A stretch of DNA of 64,000 nucleotides from Crambe crambe (lineage: Eukaryota; Porifera; Demospongiae; Poecilosclerida; Crambeidae), in NCBI GenBank assembly GCA_963924555.1, contig OZ004587.1, positions 434,001 to 498,000 of the forward strand, read 5' to 3'. Within the stretch, counting starts at the first letter, position 1, and the number at the start of each line of letters is the position of its first letter. Below the pieces are notes generated by a model, which saw nothing but the letters and a program-made list of their open reading frames with translations, ran no database searches and was not told where the DNA came from. A program made the translations under genes and the position numbers. Shown one piece after another: positions 11,760 to 22,767 of the stretch.

Positions 11760-12000
11760 TGGATTATAGTGGGGTTATAGGAATGCTCACTGCGCGCGTA
11801 AGCGCGCGGGAAAAATTTTGGTGAAGACCACGCCCACTTCCGGTTGACAACACGCCCACTTCCGGTTGACCTGGGCAAACCAAGCGCGCTTTTGAAGATC
11901 ACGCCCACTTTCGATTAATCTAGGGCAAACCAAGCCCACTTTGAAGACCACGCCCACTTCCGATTCAAATCACCCACGCTCGTTAATGAAAGGTAAAAAA
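11760..12000. promoter_or_regulatory. Repeated CACGCCCACTTCCG boxes upstream of ankyrin gene A
   Basis: Four to five degenerate direct copies of CCACGCCCACTTCCG(G/A)TT occur at 11825-11970, joined by CTGGGCAAACCAAGC units, next to a GC hairpin (GCGCGCGTAAGCGCGCG, 11787-11803). Each copy pairs a KLF/SP-like CACGCCC box with an ETS-like ACTTCCG core (known motifs; use here is inferred). The block lies about 170-340 bp upstream of the ankyrin exon. Block B keeps fewer copies (34760-34850). It may instead be part of a dispersed repeat. Confidence 0.35.
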
Positions 12001-12190
12001 AATTATGCTAAATAAAAAAGCCATGTAGGGTTAGTCTGTACTTTAACAGTTTCTGTCAACAAAAATCAAAATAATGCTGCCTTCAATAATCCCTACATCA
12101 CTGCCTCCCACCAAGCTGCTTTGAACGAACATTTTCTATTCCAACCAACAAATCTGAGTTTTAAAGTGTGGATGTTATACCAAGGATAAA

Positions 12191-13440
12191 ATGACTCCAT
12201 CAACCTTGCAAGACCTTTCATCTGCAAGTGAATCGTCTTCTGGAAATTCTACAGTCTGTTTTCATTTGACATTCCCCTCTACCCTTCAATCAAACAGATG
12301 CTCAGGTAAGAAAATCGTACAGTGATCTCTTTTCCCTTTCAGTATAGAGAAACATTTTTTTTATAGTATAATACCACTCTCACTATACTGACGTATTCCA
12401 ATTACTGCCAGATACATTATTAACCATATAATTATACCCTTCAAATATTATGTAGGACCTACTAGCAACCCACAAAATTATTCTCTACGAGATCCTCCTC
12501 TGGTTTCTAACTCTTTAGCTGCAATGTATGGCAGCTTAACACAAGATCCTCCTCAATTTCTAGTTCCTTACATCAACGTTTATTGGCTTCTCCTTCGCCT
12601 TCCAATCATAGCACCCCACTATTACAAGAACATCCGGTGAGCTCTTCACATCCATCAATATCTCCCACACTGGCTTCTTCGGTGAGTTCTTCAGGTCCAA
12701 CCCATCCTCAGATATCTCCCACACTGGTGAGCTCTCCACCCACGCTTGCTTCTTCTTCAGGTCCAACCCTTTCTCAGATATCTCTCACACTAGCTTCTTC
12801 AGTGAGCTCTTTACATCCAACCCTTCCTCAGATATCTCCCACTGGCTTCTCCTATAGTAAACCCGTTAGTGCCCGCTGGGTTAATCCCAGAGGACCTCTC
12901 TGATATTCTTGCTGCCCCACTAGAAGATGCAGCTATTTCAAAGAAATTTACTAAAAGAATTACAGGAGTTAGAGCTCTAACTGCAGATGACTTTTCTGAA
13001 ATGCTGTTAGAAGAGAGAAAGAAAAAAAAAGAAGAGGCTGAAAAATTGAAGTAAAATAAGAAAGAAGAAAGGGAAGAAAGGAGGCAAAGAAGAAAGAAAT
13101 GGAAGAAAAGAAGAAAGAAAGGAAGCAGAGAGAGAAAAGAACGCAAAACGCAAACGGAGCACTCTGTGACAAGGCTGTTGTGTAGTGATGATGAAGACCC
13201 TCCACCTATACAAAGTCCTTCTACATCTCACATGACATCTGCAAAAGATACCAGTGAGTCTGACCCGGGAGCAAACATCCGACCTAGTTGAAGTACACAT
13301 CTTCCTACATGTTTTAAGGATGAAAGTGATGTGCATTGTGTCATCGTAATGAGCCTGAAGGTCTGGCAGCAAGTATCATCTTTTGAGTCGATCGTGACGA
13401 GTGTGGCTGCTGGGTACATAATTCTGCTCAAGCTCCATAT
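12191..13440 (+). pseudogene. Pogo/Tigger-like transposase tail, copy A
   Basis: Exon 1 (12191-12305, from ATG, donor CAG/GTAAG) and exon 2 (from about 12456, after TATGTAG) encode a Ser/Pro-rich linker, then the C-terminal signature of pogo/CENP-B/Jerky-type DDE transposases (RITGVRALTADDFSEMLLEE with a Lys/Glu-rich helix), and further on a degenerate PHD-like finger around DECGCWVHN (13390-13430). Compared with copy B, one base is missing near 12597 (CCTTCGCC versus CCTTCCGCC), which moves exon 2 into a frame ending at TGA near 12638. A second stop after EEAEKLK is shared by both copies. No catalytic DDE core is present. A dead fragment; family call is inference from the tail motifs. Confidence 0.5.
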
Positions 13441-13481
13441 AGCTTAACAGCCAGTGTAGTTATTACTTGTTTAATTGTTTG

Positions 13482-13527
13482 ATCACCCTGATGAAGGCTA
13501 GAGTATTCTGGTCGAAACGTTGGTGGT
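13482..13527 (+). ncRNA. Hammerhead-ribozyme-like motif, copy A
   Basis: Arranged like a type I hammerhead: 5' arm ATCACC (13482-13487), core CTGATGA (13488-13494), helix II GGCTAGA/TCTGGTC with loop GTAT (13496-13513), core GAAA (13514-13517), a minimal ACGT helix III, T, then the 3' arm GGTGGT (13522-13527) complementary to the 5' arm. Minimal-helix-III hammerheads are known from Penelope-like retroelements and retrozymes. Against activity: one extra A between CTGATGA and helix II, and T rather than C at the expected cleavage position. It is identical in copy B. Could be a decayed ribozyme or chance. Confidence 0.4.
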
Positions 13528-14831
13528 TTGTTTCATAAGCTAATTTTATGAGAACTAATTCTATTGAATATGTTTATTGTTTATTAGTTAAAAATAATAA
13601 ATTGGCGATAATAAGATTATCGCCAAGGGCTGGGCGATAATTGGACAATATCGCCAGTCCTGGTGTCACTAGTGCACTTATAATTCAAACAAACAAGGAT
13701 AGAAAATTGTAAAGGTATAGCTAGTTTAATTTCATTTATCATTTGAATAATTATTATTTCTATTAAAAAAGGAAAATGTTCTTGGTCTCGATCTTCATCC
13801 TTCAGTGTAGATGGAGGAATCCTAATGGTACTAGCAACCTTACCTGTGCTCATAGTTTCATCCCTAACTACCATGCGACTCATCAGATTATGCCTTCGAC
13901 TTCTTGGGCCTGTTGGACTGTAAAAGTTTTGTTTTTCTCCTTTCCCACACTTTGACTGCTGCCTCAACCTTTCTATTCCTCATGCTGACATCACTTCTGA
14001 GCTAGAAACTACAAACCACGAAACTAAACATTCAAAACTGAATAGGAACAGAACAGAACAGCTGCACTTCCCAGCAAGCACACGACACTTAATAATAAAA
14101 TTAATGATACACTTGCATTTGTGACAGACAATAGATAGCTGACAATATAGTAGGTAGTGGGTGATGAAAATGAATGATGAATGATGCTAGGCAGAAAGAA
14201 ACTGACTCATGATTTTTTCTATAATTATAATAATTATTTGCTTTCATGGAGTGATACCCCCCATGAAAGCTATACGTATGTCCCCTTGCCACTCTGTTTT
14301 TTGAATTCAATACTGGACTAAATACTAACATTATTCAAAGCTATTTCAAACAAATCTACGAGGAATAATTCCAATGGGAACTTGTCTGCACTAGCTATGA
14401 CTGATGATCCACGAAATCTTTCCAACGGCAGATTAATTTATCATGACAGTAGCAAGAATTCAACATAAAAAAGAAAAGCTGCCGAGTTTGATGACAGTGA
14501 AACTAGTCAGCTATTTTAAGTGAAACATCTTGAAGAGTCCAACTATCATTATACCAGTCAAATAAAAGAACCCACTAAATTTAGTTCCCACTCTGTCATT
14601 TGCTCCTTACCTTGGACTCATTGGAGATGTCAGTCCCCAGTCCTGAAGTTACTATGCTTTCACCGTATGTTGAACGAGTGGCCACACTTGTTCCAGTCAC
14701 GTCACTGATCGTACCAAATGCTGAGTCAGCATCATCATCACCACCCTTGACTTGAAGGGCAGCCATTGGTTCCTCCAGAGAGAGGGTAGGGGAGGGAGGA
14801 TCTGGACAGAGAGAGAGAAAATATTTAAATT

Positions 14832-17381
14832 TTATTTTCCTGGATTATCACTGTTCATACTTGTGTCTGAACTGTCACTGTTTTCACCTTCACTTTCAGT
14901 AACTTCAATAGTGAGATCTGCAACATTAAAATATTTTAAAAAATACTTCATGCATCTACTTTGTCTACAAATAGAGTTGCTATAGTAAAAGGCACATACA
15001 AGAACTGATTTCCCATTCTCTAGCAATTAGTATACCTGATGTGGTCTTCTTTGTTGCCTCTTCATGTTCGGACATTTCTTCTGATGGAGATGCAAGGTTC
15101 AATATTTGTTCTCCATAGGTGATGCTGAGGACTCCCATGTTCCTCAGAGCCTGCTGCTCTTCTCTGGTTAGCTTCTGGATCATCTCATCTGCATTGGGCA
15201 AGGCTCTAAAGGTCAGTTGGACACAGCCGGGATCTGTTTTCAGCAATCTCAAGTTGTAAGAGCCTATTGCTGAGTTGAGATGAAAGCAAAGCTTCTTTAA
15301 TTCGTCCAAAGTCATTTTTTCAAAGTTGCATTCTTCTATTTTAAACACAACAATTTTTCCATTCTTCTTCTCATCCTCAAAGACGTTACTTGGACACTCG
15401 CATATTCTGCGTCTTGCATATTCTTTGAAATATGATATATAAGCTTTTAGCCGAACCATGAGGGGATGCTCATCTTCAAAGATGCAACCGATGAGCAACT
15501 GAATCAGATCGTAGTCAAAGAATGACCAGTGTTGCTCTGCTTCATCAAGCAGTTCATCAATCGTGTCACAGTCTTTAAATGCTTCACGATATTTGTCATC
15601 TTTTCTGGAAATAATTCGAATGATTTCTTTGGCTGTTGTTTCCAATCTCAATGCTCTGCGTAATCGAGTCTCAAGAGCTATGAATTTGTTTTTGATATCG
15701 TCAGTATCTTTAGATAAACGAAAGATGAAGTTGGTTCGGACGTGTTCAGGCATGTCTTTGGATAAGTAGGGGAAGAGAGCCTCAATATCTGCATAGTTAC
15801 AAATCATCAAGAAGGGGAATAGATCATGTTTAAATACAGTGTAACATTCTGGTGTTTTACACTGTGTCAGCTATGTGGCTATACCTGGTGGATGAGAAGT
15901 CTTGAGGTATTTCTCGTCAATGACCTTAGCTATTGCAGGATGGTTTACTGGTAGTGCTTTCAGTGCTGAGCATAGATTCTTCCACGTTGCCTCCAAGCCC
16001 TGACCTGCCAGCCAGTCCATTATCATCTGACTGAAACACTCTGTTGGATCGTCTCTGAACTTTGTTCTTATTGCTTCAAGAGAGGAAGGACGCAGTCCCA
16101 ACTCCACCCCCAAATGGAACCATTTCACTTGGACATCCCAAATACAACTCCTCACTTCTTTCAGGTCATCCATCACCAACACAGCTGAAGAAATTAATGG
16201 CAGTGATTATTGATTTATTGTCTATTGGCTAGCTAAGTTCATGAGGGTAATCAAGTGTAGCATACTGCTGTTAACTGACTATAATAGTAGCTATGTATTT
16301 TGATAGCTGGACAAAACCATCTTCCAGTAACTATAATTTATAGCTTCTGAGATTAAAAAAACAAAAAACAAAAACAGATTCCAAATGAATGTTATTATTA
16401 TTATTATTATTATTATTACAATAACTAATCAACTATTTGTGTGATCTAATAGTGAATTATTATTCTTCATCCATATAGCTAAAAATAACAAAAAAAGTTA
16501 CAGTAGCCAGTTAGCTTAATGATAAACTTATTAATATTCATCAGCTGGTAGTAGCATGCAATAAATCAGCCTCGTTCCCAGGCTCTCAGTGAAACGGGAA
16601 ATGTGGGGGCGGAAAGGAGAGCACGCACGGGCGTGTAAATTTTGACCACATAATTATATTCATAACACGATTGATGATGTAATTATTAAGTAAACGTCAC
16701 AATTAGTACAAACGTGCGTATTGCATGTCGCTTGTGTGAGCAGAGTGCAGCCATTGCCTTGTTCAGCAGTTCTGGATTATCATAGAAGTGGGCTTTTAGG
16801 ATCAACAAACTCCTGGATGTCCCTGAGCTAGCTCCAGATGACCCCTTCCCATCACACATCTGTTAAGCTTGCAAGAGGAGAATAGTTTCCTTGGAGAAGG
16901 CAACTGCAAACATTACTAGCTTCAAAGAGCTGGCCAGATCTTCTTTGCGGAGATCCCTTGAGAGCAGGGGCACGAACATATCCTTGCCAGCTTCTGCTCT
17001 TCCTTCAGCAACAGTTCAGGTAAACCAAGCATTGACAGGGCATGAGAAAGCGCTTGCGGATAGTGGGAACTTGAATCGCTTGAAGAAACGCTAGAAGAAA
17101 CACTCTCAGAAACGAACTCGCCATCTTGCACAAAAAAACGCTGATTAGACAAAATAATAATAATTATGATGAAATCAAAAACGGGAAAGTACGGAGGGAA
17201 TCCAAATCCCCCGGAATGTGAGGGATCCGGTCTGCAGTAGAAACCAGGCTCTCCTTTCCGCCCCCACATTTCCCGTTTCACTGAGAGCCTGGGAACGAGG
17301 CTAGCAATAAATGTGCCTTAAAAATACAAGGACTTGTTATTCATGCCAGTTTAATAACTTACTTTCTTGGCCAGGATTCAT
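14832..17381 (-). CDS. Death-domain protein A
   Basis: Four exons with consistent phases: 17363-17381 (ATG, 19 nt), 15885-16184, 15036-15788, 14832-14917; 385 aa. Exon 2 encodes a death domain (DLKEVRSCIWDVQVKWFHLG ... CFSQMIMDWLAG ... TWKNLCSALKA), a homotypic binding module of apoptosis and innate-immune adaptors. Exon 3 encodes about 250 residues I cannot name: a helical, Arg/Lys-rich half (HWSFFDYDLIQLLIGCIF) and a half with LKTDPGCVQLTFRALPNADE; exon 4 is an acidic Ser-rich tail ending NSDNPGK. An alternative exon at 14611-14801 (63 codons, SLEEPMAALQVKGGDDD) has the phase to replace exon 4 and could splice to a short terminal exon near 13890-13920 (SNRPKKSKA, stop). Intron 1 is enlarged by a transposon. 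Probably cytosolic. The paralogue is at 38082-40244. Confidence 0.75.
16567..17303. mobile_element. Non-autonomous DNA transposon in intron 1 of death-domain gene A
   Basis: A 737-bp insertion with terminal inverted repeats of about 56 bp (left 16567-16622; right about 17248-17303), both beginning (C/T)AGCCTCGTTCCCAGGC. A 9-bp direct repeat GCAATAAAT flanks it (16558-16566 and 17304-17312). No transposase is encoded. It accounts for intron 1 being 1178 bp here and 543 bp in copy B. The 9-bp duplication fits a Mutator-like element, but I would not fix the superfamily. Confidence 0.85.
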
Positions 17382-18682
17382 CTTAATGTCACCAAAGAAA
17401 GAGTTTCAAGAGGGAGGGTCTGTACAAAGGACAGGTTGAGGTAGGTGGTCACCAGATGAGATCTTGGGAGTGGAAGGTGGGGGAAGAAAGAGCACTGATC
17501 AAGAGACAAAAGTGTCTAAACGGAGAAAGAGTGTGCTCTTATAATCGACCCCTACGTATATGTCTTAGTGTTGTACAGCTAAAGAGAGTGTCTACTGTTG
17601 TTGACTTAATGACAAGACTTGGTACGAGCCACGCCCCCTGAACGATGCAGGCAGTCAAATTCGGGCGCTATAGCCTATACACTCGCACTAGGTTGGATTG
17701 AGTAGTGTACTAGTTCTACGTACACAGTAAACTGTATAACTCGAAGAACGATAGCTATGGCTACACTTAGCGAAAATCTTGGGTGTGGCTGGGATAAACA
17801 AACCTCACGCGCATGCGCAGTTAATTAGTGACGATTATAATCATGAATATAATTATTTAATCATAACAATATAACCACACTATATAATAATCAGTGATAG
17901 TAATACTTATAGAGTCTGTATTTGTGTCCTGATAGACTATAGCTTCATGTGTGATTCTTTATCGCATGCTAGACCGTTCAAATTCTGCACCATTAAATTT
18001 TTAAAGGCCTTGCAAAATTGAAGATTTTGTCCTGACACCATCTTCAAGTAATATTATGGGTTGAATTAAAGGTTGGTTAGGATTGCTAGGTTGGTTTGCA
18101 CTTGGTGCTTCCAGGATCTGAGAGAATGGAGTTGAGGAGTTCAAGGTGCAGTATACATCAATCAGGCTTGTTCCAGTAAACTTAAAACAACTTCTCCAAT
18201 GACTCTAGCTATATACTCAATCCATACAAATGAAAGGCAGTAAAGTTATAACTGTCAGAATATCAATAAGAAAGTGTGCTAAATCCTTATCCTAGCTCTA
18301 CAGTGGATTTGGAACCCAGCCTTTTGTCCTTTGTAGAGAGGCTGTCCTCCTCTGGAGGCTATAGAGTGCATACACTAAAGTTCTTTTAGATTGTCCTTTG
18401 TTGAGAGGATGGTCCTTTATCAAAGGTTCCACTGTATAACTATTAGCTATTGGATTCATAATAGCTGTATTATAACTCTAACTTAAGAAGTTCACCATGG
18501 AGACTGTCCTCCACCTGCTGACAGAATTCCTCCAGTCCTAGCTAGCCTTATACCTGTAACCAGGTTCTTCTAGTTTCCACTGCAGAACTAAATGACCCAC
18601 ATCTTGTCCAGGTAGTCAACTAGCTCACTAGCTTGTCCCTCTCGACTTCTCCATTACATTTTGACACTTAAAAGTTGCATCA

Positions 18683-18745
18683 GTGAATGCGCATGCGCAG
18701 TCTGTGACCCAGAATGGGCGGGAAATTCAAACATGGTACACAGTC
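18683..18745 (+). promoter_or_regulatory. NRF1-like plus E2F-like site pair
   Basis: TGCGCATGCGCA (18688-18699) is a perfect NRF1-type palindrome; 17 bp further is GGGCGGGAAATT (18716-18727), which contains the E2F core in reverse. An ATG follows at about 18733 but opens only a 41-codon frame of no recognised type. Together the sites look like a compact CpG-type promoter, but no transcript can be assigned. Confidence 0.35.
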
Positions 18746-19754
18746 TCACCCAAGGAGAATGGAATGTAGACACCCAGGATGGGGTCTCTACGAGAAGCTG
18801 GGTCCTAAGAGTGTCTATACATTCAGAACCATGTAAAAATCAAAACAAGTTATGAATCATTGCACTGGATGATACAAGGTAGCATGATATTATATCAGTA
18901 CAATAGGTGATAGAATGCTATGGTTGTGATGGCAACTGAATATTATTGACAGTTATTTTGGATGGTCTTGTTCAATTGAAGATTCCTTTAATCTGTCCTA
19001 CTCACTTCCTTCAAGGTCTTTAAAATTTCTTCCGCTTCTTGATTGAAGGAAACTCTGAAACAGCATATGAAGGAATGAATATCATTGGATTAAAATATGG
19101 TACTTAGGGTCTGTAATAGCAACAGGAAGACACAGAGTAAATCCACAGATTGATAAACAGAAGAGAGTACTATACATTCACAAGTTATTAAGGAATAGGG
19201 TCCAACATATTTATCAGGTAAAGGGTCACGTCAGATATAACTAGTCCCAAAGTGATATGGAAGGGAACAATCCGATATTGATCTTCTACTGTTGTTATGG
19301 AATCATTAGCTTACTGTTGGTATCTGTGATGTTGAGTATCCACACCACAGCTGGAGTCTCTCCCCAAAACTTTGATGAGGTGAAGGTCCAGCCATCAAAT
19401 CCTGTAGATTCACTGCAATACCAACACACAGCATGTGTATGTGAGCTTGAAAATACTGTCATGTATACATGCACGTAAGCTATTTTCTCTTTTCTGAGAG
19501 ACATCTTTGCATAAAGTGACACGTGTATGGTCACAGGTGCAGGTGTGATTATTAAATGAAATAACAGTTAGTACGTACTGAGCTATCTAATGTGTGACCT
19601 TGAAAGTACAACAGTGCAATGTGGATGTGTCATGTATACATAGACTATGTTCTATTCATACCACTTTGACTGCCAGATAAGTTAGCCTAAATAATTAGAT
19701 GTTGGTTTCATCTAACCACACAAAATGGCTATAGGCTATAGTTATTAATTAATA

Positions 19755-19845
19755 CTTATTGCACACTCCTGCATTGAATATCATGAAATATGCCCAACCG
19801 AGGGTAGTAATAAATCTGATATTCAACAAAGGAGTGTGCAATAAG
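19755..19845. repeat. Short inverted repeat (foldback)
   Basis: CTTATTGCACACTCCT (19755-19770) is matched exactly in reverse complement at 19830-19845; an inner pair (GAATATCA/TGATATTC) extends the stem. No flanking duplication was found. Likely a miniature foldback element. Confidence 0.6.
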
Positions 19846-22035
19846 CATTTTATTATATATATTATGTGGATTCTACAGTTGGTTCCAGCCAGGCGGCTAC
19901 ATATGCTGTGTAGGAAGTTGTAATTAAAAGCTTGCCTATCATCTTCAAAAATGTCGGCCAAAAATGTTACTGGGCTAGTCTGCGCATGCGTAGACAAAGG
20001 CGTTGAATAATGCCATTGAATACCGTGAATTATTCAATGGTAATGGACCAATCAGATTGCTTGAATCCACGTATATATATAATAATTATTATAATCCACC
20101 AAAAACAGAGATAATAATCAACCGAAACGAGTTCCCTGTAATTATTGTACAGATATTAATTTTTGCTCTGCCCAGTTTTTCAGGGATCCCTTCAGTTATT
20201 GTTTGAGCATATATAGTTGGTTGTCAAGTTGCACTTGCTACATGTGTATAATTTTGATGATTTCTACAGCGGATCCACCTATTACTAATACTAATCTACC
20301 AAGAGGGTTTTCCTGTAATTAGAGCAGTTTGTGATTTGGAATGAATTTTACCTGTATGTCTGTTCTTGCATTGGTTGGTCCTGTCTGGCGGTAGTAATCG
20401 ATAGTGAAGAGGTCAGCATTCTGTTCACGTGGAGGAATAGAGAAAGTAATGGCAGCTCTGATGGGGCCAGTTCGTGTGGTGCTCTCAACCACAGGTGCTT
20501 CAATTACAGCTGCATTTTAATTACCACAGAAAATTTAAAGTTTTATCCCATGAATTTTCCTGCTATAATTATGGTGCTACAGAGAATTATTTTTTTCATG
20601 CAGCTAGAGTTATGGGGCCACGGGGGGCCCCCAATATTTGTATCTTACTTAATTATTCTATGGTAGAAGGGAGAGTTGATCTTACTATTCTGAGTGAAGC
20701 GAGTTTCGTTGAAAAGGATTGCTGGACTCCAGCAGATGGTGGCAGATACAATAATTCGATATGGAACGAATGGCTCTAAAATGTCACAGAAAACAAAGTT
20801 AGTTTATATTCATGGTTCCAAATGGCAGGGATAATTCCAAACACGAGCCTTTTTGACATAGGTTTTAGCAATTTTGGTTCACAAGTATAGAAATGGTTGA
20901 AACTAATTTTTAGGGTACTACAGCACACCATTTTAGCTACAGGCCTAGCTTGGGAACAAAGGGGAGGGTGGGGGAGGGGTGGTTCCAACCCCCTCAACCC
21001 AAATCAAGTATGGCGGTAGAATGGCATGAGAATTATTGACCTTTGAACTTTACTGCTATAGCTCTATCACATGATTGTAATTTATATGCAAGTATACTGG
21101 ATCTGACTAATCCTCCCACAAGATACAACACATGTCTAGTTAACAACATACATTATAATGTCATCTCATGATCTTCATTCTCTGACATTCAATAGCTACT
21201 ACATTCATGTACCACTGACCATAGGAAGGAGCTTGGTCCATGCCCCCCATCATGTGGATGGTGGAGGGTGGGGGGTTGGGGTTGTAGGGAACTGCTGGCA
21301 TTCCCTTGCGACAAACCTTACAAAGGAGGGGCCATTCTAGTTATGGAGGTTATCAATTTGTTGACCCTTTACCATATGTAGCAGTATAAAAACAGAGTAT
21401 TAAGGATGCTGGTACATTCCACATGGTTGCCAAGGAAACCAATCTCACAAACTAATGACAAGAACTCATACATGTTATAACACATACAAACAAAAGACCC
21501 AAGATACGATAAGAAGCTTTACCAATGGAAAAACAAAAAAAAAACTCTCACCAATCGCTTGAAATCAGTGGCTAATTTTTGGTGAACATAATTCTCTACA
21601 AAATTACAGAAACTTTTTTTTTTTTGATCTCTAGCCTCGTGATATACATGACATGACTTGCTATCTGAAATTCTAGGCAACTTCTGTTCACCTATTCAGA
21701 TAATAGCTGTATGCAAATTTTTGGCTCACTTTGTTTTGGAGATACAATGCATTTCATTTAGTCACTGAATTTTAATTAAATAGGGTTCAGCACATAATTT
21801 TTGGGGTGCCAGAGCATCAGGCATAATTTGATAATACTAGACTCTGAACAAGAACTACAATCCATTTTCTAGTATCCTGTAATAGTACAGACTAGTAACC
21901 TAATAGTATACTAACAGTATACTAGTTAGTCAGCAAGTTCAGCGAGACTAGTCATGTGACTACAGACTATATAAGGGAAAAAGCATTTAGTGAAATGAAA
22001 ATAGATGTAGGGATGACCACCGCTCCAAAAAGTAG

Positions 22036-22215
22036 GGAAACAAGAAGGATGGAAATGGGATCAATCTTTATCCAGCCAACAATCCCCACATACGTATACA
22101 TACATTACTGCACTATAATCTGAAGCTACCTGACGTATATGTAGGGATTGTTGGCTGGATATACAGAGCAAAGATTGATCCCATTTCCATCCTTCTTGTT
22201 TCCTTACTTTCTTTG
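22036..22215. repeat. Inverted repeat at the left edge of unit 1
   Basis: The segment 22036-22096 (TAGGGAAACAAGAAGGATGG ... CCAACAATCCCCACATACG) returns in reverse complement at about 22132-22212, with a small gap around ATACAGAG. The right arm also begins unit 2 (from 49314), but the left arm is missing there, where a different terminal-inverted-repeat element abuts instead. Confidence 0.75.
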
Positions 22216-22767
22216 TTTCCTTTACTTACTTCCTTACTTTTTTACTTAAATTATATCTCATCATGGGAGTGAAGTAGTAGTTGGCTCATAGTTGGTGATG
22301 GGTAAGGGGTTATTTGACTGAAGTTCACTCTCTTGTAGCTGAACTTTTTTGAACCACACACAGCCATCCCTACTTCTCTTTTTTACTTAGAATAAATATT
22401 TTTTCCTTTATATTGAATTTTTGATGAGGCATTTCAGATAGATATTAAAATTGGTAGAGGCCTCAGCATTTTATCCTTAAGATTCAAGTAGGTGTTTGGT
22501 TATCAGTAAAACTGATATTGACTTCCCTCTCTCCCTCCCTCATGGAAATCGGAAAATCTTGTGACGATAAACAGCAAATTTAGTTTAGGTGTCTTAATGT
22601 GAGATATTTACTGTATTGCTGACATGCCATGTGTCACATGACAAGTACCAGTCTAGTCATGTGATCTGATGCTTATGTGTCACATGATGACGTCATATTT
22701 TACTGACTCACTTGGAGCCAAATGTGACAGGTATAGGTCTAGTCATGTGATGTCATGTGATACTCAC

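Larger units (their letters stand above)
9650..17807. repeat. Segmental duplication, block A
   Basis: Carries in order: ankyrin gene (minus), pogo-like transposase tail (plus), hammerhead-like motif, death-domain gene (minus). The same order, orientation and most intergenic sequence recur at about 31.5-40.6 kb. The right end is read from the shared stretch around ATCTTGGGTGTGGCTGGGAT (17778 and 40577), after which the copies part. Differences include a 737-bp transposon only in A, an 18-codon exon only in B, and 612 bp more ankyrin repeats in B. Confidence 0.85.
17808..22035. other. Intergenic spacer without a supported gene
   Basis: No ORF has domain or splice support. It holds short structures only: NRF1-like sites (17809, 18688, 19981), a 16-bp perfect inverted repeat at 19755-19770/19830-19845, a 10-bp hairpin at 20013-20040, and low-complexity tracts. 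A short stretch around 18960-19030 resembles 41.51-41.57 kb, which hints that this spacer and the one after block B share an origin. Confidence 0.5.

Noticed and set aside
12811..13372. Minus-strand Phe/Leu/Ser-rich ORFs (and 36222-36577)
   Set aside because: They are the antisense of the Lys/Glu-rich helix (AAG/GAA runs) of the pogo-like tail.
13604..13624. GGCGATAATAAGATTATCGCC palindrome as a regulatory operator
   Set aside because: Copy B has lost the symmetry, so it is probably a chance or decayed element end.
19257..19478. 73-codon ORF with hydrophobic start as a secreted peptide gene
   Set aside because: Starts with a plausible hydrophobic run, but there is no cleavage motif, no polyadenylation or promoter signal, and no conserved copy in the related spacer.
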